DNA of 64,000 bases, from assembly GCF_002387895.1 (NCBI RefSeq), contig NZ_DGLI01000025.1:61039-125038 (forward strand), written 5' to 3'. The position numbers and the translations under genes are program-made. This document shows, in pieces, positions 35,680 to 43,732 of the stretch. This DNA comes from Clostridium sp. UBA4548 (GTDB lineage: Bacteria > Bacillota > Clostridia > Clostridiales > Clostridiaceae). The notes beneath the pieces were generated by a model that saw nothing but the letters and a program-made list of their open reading frames with translations, was not told the DNA's origin and did no database searches. How positions within the stretch are numbered: position 1 is the stretch's first letter; every line of letters starts with the position of its first letter.

Positions 35680-38022
35680 ATGTATAAAGAATTAACTCCC
35701 AAAGACATAATTTATGATTTTAATATTAATAGAGTCTCTACGTCAGGGGAAAAGTGGATGTTACCTCAGTATTTAGAGGCATATAAAAAGATAAAAACAG
35801 CTCTTCAGATAGATAATGATGGATATAATATTTATTTAGTAGATGATTATTCTAAAGATAGAATTAAACATATAACTGAGTATGTAAAAAATATCTTTAA
35901 AGATAATAAAGCACCAGATGATATTTGTTATGTAGTAAAGGATGATGATAAGCAACCAATACCAATTATACTATCAAATGGCCTTGGAAATAAATTCAAA
36001 GCTGCATTAGAAGAGTTACAAGGGTTATATGCTGAGTACACTTTCCAGTTTTATAACGATTCAGAGAACAAAGAAAAAGATTCTTTGGTTGATAAAATTC
36101 AAAAGAAAAGAAATGAAATAATAAATAGTTTAGTTGAAGTTTCCAAAAGTAGTGGCTTTGATATAAAGAGTAATAATGGCGGATTTACCTTTATTCCACT
36201 AAGTGAAGGTAGGGAGATGACAGAAGAAGAGTATGAAGATTTAGATATGGACGAAAAAGATGCAATGATCAGCAAGGTAAATGAACTTAAGGCTAAGGCA
36301 AAAGATATACTAGAACAACTAAAGAACATGGAAGCTAATGAATTAAAGAAGATAAAAGAAATAATGCTCATGTATTTAAATGATCAGATAGAAAGTAAAA
36401 AAGAGAATTTTAGAGAATTACTAGTAGAAAATACAGAAGCAGTAGAATATTTAGAATATGTATGTGGAACTATAGAAAATAATTTGGTAGAAAACTATAG
36501 TATTAATTATGATGATGACGAAGAAAAAATTAATGAAATTATTTATAAGTACATGATAAATGTGATTGTGGATAATAGTGAAAATAAAACTCCGCCTGTT
36601 ATATTTGAAGAAGACCCAAATGTTACAAATCTTTTAGGTAATATAGAGTATGAAAATCATAATAATGTATATGTTTCAGATGTGTCCTTGATTAAGGCTG
36701 GAAGCCTAATTAAGGCTAATGGGGGATGTCTGATAATTAGGGTTAACAATCTTCTAAGTAATTTACAATCTTATTATTATCTAAAAAAAGTACTTATGAC
36801 AGAAAAAGTTGATTTGGATTACAATAAGGGTTATTTTGAACTTTTAGCTCTCAGTGGATTAAAACCTAAGCCTATTGAAGTTAAGCAGAAGGTAATTTTA
36901 ATAGGAGATTATGAAACCTATGATTTACTTTATACTCATGATGAGGATTTTAGAAAGATTTTTAAGATGAGAACAGAATATAAAACAATTATGGAAATAG
37001 ATGAAAGTATAAAAGGCTCTCTAGTAAGTGAAATAAATAGGTTCTCTCTTCAAAATAATATTAAGCCCCTTAGCCATGAAGCAATAAAAGAGATTGCTAA
37101 AGTGCTTTCAAGAAAGGCTGAAAATAAAAATAAAATTTTCTTTGATGATTATGATTTAACTAATTTAATTATATTAGCCAATGATAGGGTTTTAGAGAAA
37201 GGAAAAGAAACTATTGAGGCTGATGACATTATTCATATTGCATATGAAAGAGAGCTTATAGAAGAAGAAATATTAAAAACCTATAAAGAGAAGAAGATGC
37301 TTATTAGTATAAGCGGTAGTAGAGTAGGGCAAATTAATGGATTGTCAGTTATAGATACAGGTTACGCAAGTTTTGGTAAACCACTAAAAATTACTTGTAC
37401 CTGTTATAAAGGGGATGGCCATATTATCGACACTCAAAGAGAATCAAATTTGAGTGGAAGAATCCATAATAAGGCTATAAGTATTTTAAGAGGATTCATG
37501 AGCTCACTTAATGGGGGGTATAGAAAGCTACCTGTTGACTTTCATATAAGTTTTGAACAATTATACGGCATGGTTGATGGGGATAGCGCATCAGTGGCTG
37601 AGGTAGTTTGCATGATATCTTCTTTAACTAAACTACCCATAAAGCAAAATATTGCGGTAACTGGTTCTATAAATCAGTTTGGTGAAGTTCAGCCAATTGG
37701 TGGTGTCAATGAGAAAATAGAAGGATTTTTTAGGGTTTGTAAAGAACTTAGCACTATAGAAGATAAAGGTGTGTTAATACCTATTTCAAATAAGGAAGAC
37801 TTGGTGCTTTGTAAGGAAGTTGAAGATGCTATTATAGACGGAAAATTTAAGCTTTATACTATGGAGAATATAGATGATGCCTTACAAGTGTTAATTGATT
37901 ATAAGGATATTAATTTAGAGAAGATACTAAAGGTTATAGAAAAAGAATGTAAAAAATATATTGAAAAGCCTAAGCCCACAAAAGTTACAGAGAGAAAAAT
38001 CAAAGATGAAAAAACAATTTAA
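35680..38022 (+). CDS. Lon-family protease (LonB/AAA_32-like) with degenerate ATPase motifs
   Basis: A 780-residue protein from ATG 35680 (GGAGGAG six bases upstream; the ATG at 35659 precedes the site). The C-terminal Lon protease domain is intact. Catalytic Ser636 lies in D-G-D-S-A-S-V-A-E-V, and Lys679 in G-G-V-N-E-K-I-E-G-F-F, with the V-T-G-S-I-N-Q-F-G-E-V-Q strand between. The N-terminal part has the family layout (Y-N-I-Y-L-V at 49-54, a central coiled coil at about 190-240, A-N-G-G-C-L-I-I near 347). However, the P-loop position reads V-D-D-Y-S-K-D-R-I-K instead of G-x-x-G-x-G-K-T, and the Walker B position reads R-V-N-N-L-L. ATP-driven unfolding therefore seems lost, and it may degrade only accessible substrates. 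Confidence 0.85.
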   Translation: MYKELTPKDIIYDFNINRVSTSGEKWMLPQYLEAYKKIKTALQIDNDGYNIYLVDDYSKDRIKHITEYVKNIFKDNKAPDDICYVVKDDDKQPIPIILSNGLGNKFKAALEELQGLYAEYTFQFYNDSENKEKDSLVDKIQKKRNEIINSLVEVSKSSGFDIKSNNGGFTFIPLSEGREMTEEEYEDLDMDEKDAMISKVNELKAKAKDILEQLKNMEANELKKIKEIMLMYLNDQIESKKENFRELLVENTEAVEYLEYVCGTIENNLVENYSINYDDDEEKINEIIYKYMINVIVDNSENKTPPVIFEEDPNVTNLLGNIEYENHNNVYVSDVSLIKAGSLIKANGGCLIIRVNNLLSNLQSYYYLKKVLMTEKVDLDYNKGYFELLALSGLKPKPIEVKQKVILIGDYETYDLLYTHDEDFRKIFKMRTEYKTIMEIDESIKGSLVSEINRFSLQNNIKPLSHEAIKEIAKVLSRKAENKNKIFFDDYDLTNLIILANDRVLEKGKETIEADDIIHIAYERELIEEEILKTYKEKKMLISISGSRVGQINGLSVIDTGYASFGKPLKITCTCYKGDGHIIDTQRESNLSGRIHNKAISILRGFMSSLNGGYRKLPVDFHISFEQLYGMVDGDSASVAEVVCMISSLTKLPIKQNIAVTGSINQFGEVQPIGGVNEKIEGFFRVCKELSTIEDKGVLIPISNKEDLVLCKEVEDAIIDGKFKLYTMENIDDALQVLIDYKDINLEKILKVIEKECKKYIEKPKPTKVTERKIKDEKTI

Positions 38023-38083
38023 TCATGGACCTGTCAGGAAGTATTAGTTGCAAAAATTAATTATTAACTAAAATGTTTCTAAA

Positions 38084-38111
38084 TAAAAAAAGGGGGATAT
38101 CCCCCTTTTTT
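38084..38111. terminator. Bidirectional terminator between the Lon-like gene and ychF
   Basis: aaaaaaaggggg and ccccctttttt form a perfect GC-rich stem with an atat loop and A/T flanks. It overlaps the first bases of the ychF stop codon on the - strand. Confidence 0.9.
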
Positions 38112-39207
38112 ATACATTAAATCTAAAATTAACTACATCTCCATCTTGCATGATGTATTCTTTACCCTCTAATCTATAACAGCCCTTTTCTTTTGCCGCT
38201 GATTCAGAACCACATTCCACTAACTTATCAAAGGAAACAATTTCTGCTCTAATAAATCCTCTTTCAATGTCGCTATGAATTTTTCCAGCAGCTTCAGGAG
38301 CTTTAGTTCCCATTTTAATTGTCCAAGCTCTTACTTCTTGAACACCAGCAGTTAGAAAGCTCATTAGACCTAAAAGAGAGTAACTTTCTCTTATTAACTG
38401 ATCTAGTCCTGATTCAGTTAGTCCATATTCACTAAGTAAATCTTTTTTCTCTTCATCAGTTAAAGTAGAAAGCTCTTCTTCAAGTTTTGCACAAACAATT
38501 ATAACTCCAGAGTTTTCAGAACTAGCATGGGCTTTAACTTTCTCTACTAGATCATTTTCTAAGTTACCGGACATTAGGTCCTCTTCACTTATATTACAAG
38601 CGTAAAGTACTGGTTTTGAGGTAATTAGAAATAAACTTTTTACAAAAGTATTTTCATCATCTGTAAACTCTAGGGTTCTTACAGGCTTGTTATCTTCTAG
38701 ATGTTTCTTTATTTTTTCCATTATTTCATATTCAGCTTTTGCAACTTTATCTCCAGAACGAACTAACTTTAGAGATTTTTCCATTCTTCTGTCTAACACC
38801 TCAAGATCAGAGAAGATAAGCTCTAAATTGATAGTTTCGATATCTCTAATTGGGGATACTGAGCCTTCAACGTGAACCACATTATCATCATGAAAGCACC
38901 TAACTACATGGACAATAGAAGATACCTCCCTAATGTGTGATAAGAATTTATTTCCAAGGCCTTCACCTTTGCTTGCACCTTTAACAAGACCTGCAATATC
39001 ATAAAATTCTATAGCAGTATGAACTTTTTTCTTTGAATTATAAATTTCCTTAAGTACATCAAGACGTTTATCTGGTACACTAACTACACCTACATTGGGT
39101 TCAATTGTACAAAAGGGATAGTTCGCTGATTCAGCACCAGCTTGAGTAATAGCATTAAATAGAGTACTTTTACCAACATTGGGTAATCCAACAATTCCTA
39201 GTTTCAT
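38110..39207 (-). CDS. ychF: Redox-regulated ATPase/translation-associated GTPase-family protein YchF (OLA1 type)
   Basis: A 365-residue Obg-family P-loop protein with ATP preference. The P-loop is G-L-P-N-V-G-K-S-T-L-F-N-A. Switch and G3 motifs are D-I-A-G-L-V-K-G-A-S-K-G-E-G-L-G-N. The G4 position has the non-GTP form A-C-N-I-S-E-E-D. A C-terminal TGS domain has F-L-T-A-G and the usual end R-L-E-G-K-E-Y-I-M-Q-D-G-D-V-V-N-F-R-F-N-V. YchF binds ribosomes in other bacteria. It stands alone, divergent from rsmH. Confidence 0.96.
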   Translation of the reverse strand: MKLGIVGLPNVGKSTLFNAITQAGAESANYPFCTIEPNVGVVSVPDKRLDVLKEIYNSKKKVHTAIEFYDIAGLVKGASKGEGLGNKFLSHIREVSSIVHVVRCFHDDNVVHVEGSVSPIRDIETINLELIFSDLEVLDRRMEKSLKLVRSGDKVAKAEYEIMEKIKKHLEDNKPVRTLEFTDDENTFVKSLFLITSKPVLYACNISEEDLMSGNLENDLVEKVKAHASSENSGVIIVCAKLEEELSTLTDEEKKDLLSEYGLTESGLDQLIRESYSLLGLMSFLTAGVQEVRAWTIKMGTKAPEAAGKIHSDIERGFIRAEIVSFDKLVECGSESAAKEKGCYRLEGKEYIMQDGDVVNFRFNV

Positions 39208-39411
39208 AAATATTCTTTCCTTTCAATGATAATACATGATATAGGTTATAAGTGAAAGCTAACTAAGAGTTTCACCTTAAAAGCCTATAAATAACATATT
39301 ATGAGTAAATAATATTATTCTTTACATATTATATTTTCCAAAATTATTCTTTTAAATTATACTCTACAAATTAATTTATTTCAACAACAGTAAAAAATAG
39401 AAATTTTATTG

Positions 39412-39417
39412 TATAAT
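39412..39417 (+). promoter_or_regulatory. Possible -10 box of an isolated + strand transcript
   Basis: A perfect TATAAT preceded by TG, but without a recognisable -35 box at 16-18 bases. If used, transcription would start near 39424 and run to the hairpin at 39574-39602, giving a leader or small RNA of about 180 bases. Confidence 0.35.
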
Positions 39418-39500
39418 ATAATTAGACTAAAAATGAATAAAAAATTGCAAAAATGGGGTATATAAATAAAAATATGATGTAATAAATAAACCCTGTGTGT

Positions 39501-39520
39501 TACAGTATTTTACAGTATTT
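39501..39520 (+). repeat. Tandem 10-bp repeat (two copies of tacagtattt)
   Basis: Two exact head-to-tail copies, spaced by one helical turn, which would put two bound protein subunits on the same face of DNA. It lies about 200 bases before the rsmH start. Confidence 0.6.
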
Positions 39521-39573
39521 GTAAATGAAAAGGCTGTTGAAATTTAAATTATAAAATCACAAAAAAAAGCAAT

Positions 39574-39602
39574 AATTCCTTCACATTTTTGAAGGAATTT
39601 TT
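39574..39602 (+). terminator. Terminator-like hairpin in the rsmH leader region
   Basis: aattccttca (39574-39583) pairs exactly with tgaaggaatt (39590-39599), with a 6-base loop and a short TTT after it. There is no + strand gene before it, so it would end a leader or a small RNA, or act as an attenuator for the rsmH operon. Confidence 0.55.
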
Positions 39603-39623
39603 AGGTAGGCATAGAATAATATG

Positions 39624-39639
39624 ATAGGTAATAACCTAT
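39624..39639. promoter_or_regulatory. Small palindrome, possible operator, upstream of rsmH
   Basis: ataggt-aata-acctat: two 6-base arms around 4 bases, about 90 bases before the rsmH start. The size suits a helix-turn-helix dimer site, but this is inference. Confidence 0.35.
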
Positions 39640-39726
39640 TATACATTTATTTTAAAGTTTTATGAAATAAATTTGTAAAAATGTTAAAAATATACACAGA
39701 TCTATTCGTAGAAGGAGAAGATGAAC

Positions 39727-40659
39727 ATGGAGTTTAAGCATATTTCAATAATGCTTCAGGAATGTATTGAAGGTTTAAATATTAAACCAGATGGAATATA
39801 TGTTGATTGCACCCTAGGTGGAGCAGGACATTCTTTAGAGATTTTAAAGAAACTGTCTAGAAAGGGTAAGTTAATTGGTATTGATCAAGATTTAGATGCA
39901 CTTAGTGCAGCTAAAGAAAGATTGAAAGATTATGAAAACGTAATTTTTGTTCATAATAATTTTTATAATATTGAAGATATCCTTGAAGAACTTAATATTG
40001 AAAAAGTAGATGGAATTCTTATGGATTTAGGAGTTTCTTCTTATCAATTAGATGAAGGAGAAAGGGGCTTTAGCTATATGCAGGATGCTCCTTTAGATAT
40101 GAGAATGAATAGGGAAAGTCCCTTTTCTGCATACAATGTTGTAAACGAGTATAGTTTAGAAGAATTACATGATGTTATAAAAAGCTTCGGAGAAGAAAAG
40201 TTTGCTAAAAAAATTGCCACTATAATTGTAGATAGGAGAAAGAAAAAGCCTATAGAAACTACTTTTGAGCTAGTAGATATAATTAAAGCTTCAATACCTG
40301 CAAGATTCAGGCAAGAGGGCGGGCACCCAGCAAAAAGAACCTTCCAAGCAATTAGGATTGAAGTAAATAAAGAGTTACATATTTTAGATAGAGCTATTAC
40401 CAACAGTATTGAAGCTCTTAATTCTAAAGGAAGAATTGCCATTATTACATTCCACTCATTAGAAGATAGAATAGTGAAAAATAAGTATAAGGACCTTCAA
40501 GATCCTTGTAACTGTCCCAAGGAACTACCGATGTGTGTTTGTAAAAAAACTCCAATAATTAATATTATTACTAAGAAACCTATTGAGGCATCAGAAGAAG
40601 AGTTGAAGGTTAATTCAAGGAGTAAAAGTGCTAAGCTAAGAATAGCTGAGAAAATTTAG
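39727..40659 (+). CDS. rsmH: 16S rRNA (cytosine1402-N4)-methyltransferase RsmH (MraW)
   Basis: Methylates C1402 of 16S rRNA with S-adenosylmethionine. I prefer the ATG at 39727 (310 residues, start M-E-F-K-H-I-S, AAGGAG nine bases upstream) to 39721, which is only 3 bases from the site. Motifs are V-D-C-T-L-G-G-A-G-H-S (SAM loop), D-Q-D, G-I-L-M-D-L-G-V-S-S-Y-Q-L and the R-T-F-Q-A-I-R-I-E-V-N-K-E-L block, then F-H-S-L-E-D-R-I-V-K. It heads the division/cell wall cluster. Confidence 0.96.
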   Translation: MEFKHISIMLQECIEGLNIKPDGIYVDCTLGGAGHSLEILKKLSRKGKLIGIDQDLDALSAAKERLKDYENVIFVHNNFYNIEDILEELNIEKVDGILMDLGVSSYQLDEGERGFSYMQDAPLDMRMNRESPFSAYNVVNEYSLEELHDVIKSFGEEKFAKKIATIIVDRRKKKPIETTFELVDIIKASIPARFRQEGGHPAKRTFQAIRIEVNKELHILDRAITNSIEALNSKGRIAIITFHSLEDRIVKNKYKDLQDPCNCPKELPMCVCKKTPIINIITKKPIEASEEELKVNSRSKSAKLRIAEKI

Positions 40660-40686
40660 TTCTAAAAACGGTATGGGGGTCGTAAA

Positions 40687-41169
40687 ATGTTATTAGAGAA
40701 TGAGCGTAATTCAATACAAGGAAATACGGTGCTAGCACCAACTACAACTACTTTACCTAAGGAAAAGGTAAAAGTTAAAGAGCAGGTCAAAAAGAAAACT
40801 GAAGATAAAAGAAAAAGGTTAATAAAGGCACTAAAGTTTGCAGGAACTTTAGGGTGTTCTTTTGCAATTGCATTTACTATACTTTTTAGATATAGCTCAA
40901 TTTATTCAACACAAAAAAAACTTATTGCAGTTAATAGTCAAATTAGTAGTTTAGCTGAAGAAAATGAAAGTTTAAAAGTGCAATTATTAAAATTTAATAA
41001 TATTAGTTACATTGAAGAAGTAGCTACGAAAGAATTAAAAATGGTAAGACCTGTGGCAGGAAGTGCAGTGTTTTGTAATTTAAAAGCTATTGAATTACCC
41101 CGTGAAGAAAAAAAAGCAGAAAATTCATCTAAGAAATTACTAAGCAAGGTAAAGGATTTCTTATTTTAA
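40687..41169 (+). CDS. ftsL: Cell division protein FtsL-like (septum formation initiator family)
   Basis: A 160-residue bitopic membrane protein. A basic cytoplasmic part (about 1-50, many Lys) is followed by a membrane helix at about 51-73 and a leucine-zipper coiled coil (about 78-105, S-L-A-E-E-N-E-S-L-K-V-Q-L-L). The order rsmH-ftsL-pbp is universal for FtsL, which supports the name although sequence is weakly conserved. FtsL with DivIC/FtsB and FtsQ activates the septal synthase. Confidence 0.85.
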   Translation: MLLENERNSIQGNTVLAPTTTTLPKEKVKVKEQVKKKTEDKRKRLIKALKFAGTLGCSFAIAFTILFRYSSIYSTQKKLIAVNSQISSLAEENESLKVQLLKFNNISYIEEVATKELKMVRPVAGSAVFCNLKAIELPREEKKAENSSKKLLSKVKDFLF

Positions 41170-41192
41170 TTTTAGTTATTGGGGGAGTATAG

Positions 41193-43391
41193 GTGGCAAA
41201 AAAAGAATTTAGAGACAAAGTTATAATGAAAAAAAGAATGCTTTATGCTCTTATTTTAGTATTCATGATTTTTATTGGACTTAGTGTTAGAATCAGTTAC
41301 ATTATGTTCGTAAAAGGTGATACATATAAGGCTAGAGCAACACAACAATGGACAAGTGATGTTAAGATTAATGCAAAACGTGGAAGAATTTTAGATAGAA
41401 ATGAGAAGGAACTAGCAGTTAGTGCTAATGTTTATAGGGTAGATTTAGATCTTAATGCCCTTAGGAAATGTCTTGAGGATCAAAAGTTATCTATGGAAAC
41501 TATAGCCCCTAAAATTGCAGAAATTGTTCAAATGGATTCTGCAAAGGTATTAGATATATTAACTAGACCGCTACCTAATGGAAAACTTAGAGGGGCAGCA
41601 ATTTTAAAGAGAAGAATTGAAAAGGATATGGCAGATGGAATTAAAAAATATTCTGAAGATAATTCTCTTCGTGGCCTTGTAATATCACCTGATACTAAGA
41701 GGTACTATCCTAATGGTAGTTTTGCAGCTCATATTTTAGGACATACCAACTCCGACGGGGAAGGATTGACAGGCACTGAGCTTCAGTATAACAAATACCT
41801 TGCTGGAGTACCAGGTATAAAGATAGCTGAGACAGATCAAAAGAGTGAAGATTTACCTTATAAGATTTCTGAATACACAGAGCCAGTAGATGGAAGAGAC
41901 GTGGTCTTAACCATCGATGAAAATATTCAATATTTTGCCGAAAAAGCTGCTTCACAAGCTTTAAAGGATAATGATGCAAAGGCAGTGTCTGTAATTGTAA
42001 TGGATCCTAAGAATGGGGAAATACTAGCAATGGTTAATAAACCTGATTATGATCCAAACAATCCATGGCCAGAAGGGCTAAGCGATGATGAAACACAAAA
42101 AACTTGGAGGAATAGAGCTGTTAGTGATGCCTATGAGCCTGGGTCCATTTTCAAAGTAGTAACGGCTACAGCAGCAATTGAAAAAGGAGTTTTAAAAGAA
42201 GGAGAAACCTTTAACTGTAGAGGTGGACTAACCATTGGGGGAAGAACAATTCACTGTTGGAAAACTATAGGTCATGGTCCCTTAGATTTTGAAGGTATTA
42301 TTAAAAATTCCTGTAATGTTGGCTTTATGATATTAGCAGAAAGAATGAAAAAAGAATCATTGAATGAATATATATATAAATATGGCTTTGGCAAGAAAAC
42401 AGGGATAGATTTGCCAGGTGAAGCTAAAGGAATTGTCAAACCAACTGAACAAATATCAGTAACTGACTTAGCGACGATCTCCTTTGGACAAAGCAACACT
42501 GTTTCTGCTATTCAGTACATGCAGGCTTTTAACAGTATTGCAAATGGAGGAACTTTGATAACTCCACATTTAATGAAGGAAGTAATACATTATGATGGAG
42601 ACAACAATAGAATAATAGATGCTACTTTTTCAAACTATAATAAGAGGGCAGAAATTAAACCAGAAACTATGGAAAGAATGAGAGGTCATCTAGAAGCTAC
42701 AGTTTCTAGTGGAGGTGCCTCTAAGACTTATATACCTGGATATCATATAGCTGGGAAGACAGGTACAGCACAGAAGGTAGATCCTGTGAACGGGGGATAT
42801 GCTCAAGGAAAATATATATCTTCATTTGCAGGAATGGCTCCAGCAAATGATCCTAAAGTCACTGTGTTTATATCTATAGATGAACCAAATCCATCTTTAT
42901 ATTATGCTGGACAAATTGCAGCACCAGTTGGAAAAGTCTTATTTAATGATATATTTAACTATTATGCATTAAAGCCAGACGCAAGTTCAGAGGACATTCA
43001 AAAGAGCTTAAAGAAAGATGTGGTTATACCAGAAATTAGAGGGCAAAAGAAGGCTGATGCTACTAAAGGTTTAAAGGATAATGGGTTGGGGTATAGAATT
43101 GAAGGTGATGGAGAATATGTAGTTGATATTAGTCCAAAGCCAGGCTATATGGTTAAAGAAGGAAGCGAAATAATTCTCTATACTGGTAAACAATCAGACA
43201 CTGATAGCACTGTAGTAATACCAGATTTAATGGGTTCCACACCTGAGGCTGTAAGAGAACTTCTGGGAAATCTTGGGCTTAAGGCAGAGTTTGTTGGAGA
43301 AGGTGTTGTAGGACAACAAAGTATTGAAGCAGGACAACATGTAAAGAAGGGTACTGTTATAACTTGCCACTTACAAGTTATTGCGGATTAA
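41193..43391 (+). CDS. PASTA-domain class B penicillin-binding protein (FtsI/SpoVD type)
   Basis: A 732-residue transpeptidase anchored by one N-terminal membrane helix (about 13-35), starting at GTG 41193. The dimerisation domain is at about 50-210. The catalytic domain has S318 in P-G-S-I-F-K (SxxK), S-C-N (SxN) and K-T-G-T-A. Two PASTA domains follow (about 603-665 and 668-732). It is the only PBP in this cluster. Bacillus has pbpB and spoVD side by side here, so this single gene may serve division, spore cortex synthesis, or both. Confidence 0.93.
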   Translation: MAKKEFRDKVIMKKRMLYALILVFMIFIGLSVRISYIMFVKGDTYKARATQQWTSDVKINAKRGRILDRNEKELAVSANVYRVDLDLNALRKCLEDQKLSMETIAPKIAEIVQMDSAKVLDILTRPLPNGKLRGAAILKRRIEKDMADGIKKYSEDNSLRGLVISPDTKRYYPNGSFAAHILGHTNSDGEGLTGTELQYNKYLAGVPGIKIAETDQKSEDLPYKISEYTEPVDGRDVVLTIDENIQYFAEKAASQALKDNDAKAVSVIVMDPKNGEILAMVNKPDYDPNNPWPEGLSDDETQKTWRNRAVSDAYEPGSIFKVVTATAAIEKGVLKEGETFNCRGGLTIGGRTIHCWKTIGHGPLDFEGIIKNSCNVGFMILAERMKKESLNEYIYKYGFGKKTGIDLPGEAKGIVKPTEQISVTDLATISFGQSNTVSAIQYMQAFNSIANGGTLITPHLMKEVIHYDGDNNRIIDATFSNYNKRAEIKPETMERMRGHLEATVSSGGASKTYIPGYHIAGKTGTAQKVDPVNGGYAQGKYISSFAGMAPANDPKVTVFISIDEPNPSLYYAGQIAAPVGKVLFNDIFNYYALKPDASSEDIQKSLKKDVVIPEIRGQKKADATKGLKDNGLGYRIEGDGEYVVDISPKPGYMVKEGSEIILYTGKQSDTDSTVVIPDLMGSTPEAVRELLGNLGLKAEFVGEGVVGQQSIEAGQHVKKGTVITCHLQVIAD

Positions 43392-43465
43392 TTCTAAGCA
43401 AAAGGTAGTTTGTTGCATACTATAGTGATTTAGTGTATAAATATAATATGATAAAGTATAGTTCA

Positions 43466-43496
43466 CCGGTAGCCTACAGCTTTGCTGTGCTACCGG
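43466..43496 (+). terminator. GC-rich hairpin after the PBP gene, probable terminator
   Basis: ccggtagc pairs with gctaccgg, and inside acagc pairs with gctgt around a ttt loop. It is followed by atttccctt rather than a strong T-run, so termination may be partial. Confidence 0.55.
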
Positions 43497-43553
43497 ATTT
43501 CCCTTGTTAAAACATATTTTGGAGTAAGGAATTTATCATGATATTTAATGATG

Positions 43554-43667
43554 TTTTGGAAGGATAATTCGCCCATACCTCTAATGTGGGAGGCTGTGAT
43601 AAAAAATAAATTTCCGTAGGAGTCAAATCTTCTTCCAAAGCTGCTCTACAAAATGAACTTGTTCATT
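43554..43667 (+). ncRNA. Structured intergenic element, copy A (upstream of murE)
   Basis: Shares blocks with copy B at 54584-54715: the start ttttggaaggataattc, a gtgggag core, cttccaaag near the 3' end, then ctct-(a)-aaaatgaa-ttgtt-attatt. ttttggaag (43554-43562) can pair with cttccaaag (43632-43640) as a closing helix with one G-U. aatgaa (43652-43657) pairs with ttcatt (43662-43667). It lies 65 bases before murE. It could be a cis-acting leader, a small RNA or a short mobile repeat. The strand is set by the flanking genes only. Confidence 0.5.
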
Positions 43668-43732
43668 ATTAAATCTTATTCAACAATAATTAAGTTATTT
43701 ATGTTTAGATAAAGTTATAAAGGAGTGAAAAA

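Larger units (their letters stand above)
39208..39726. other. Large divergent gap between ychF and rsmH
   Basis: About 520 AT-rich bases with no convincing gene. It contains a TATAAT at 39412, a tandem 10-bp repeat at 39501-39520, a terminator-like hairpin at 39574-39602 and a small palindrome at 39624-39639. The mraZ gene that often precedes rsmH is absent. Confidence 0.5.
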
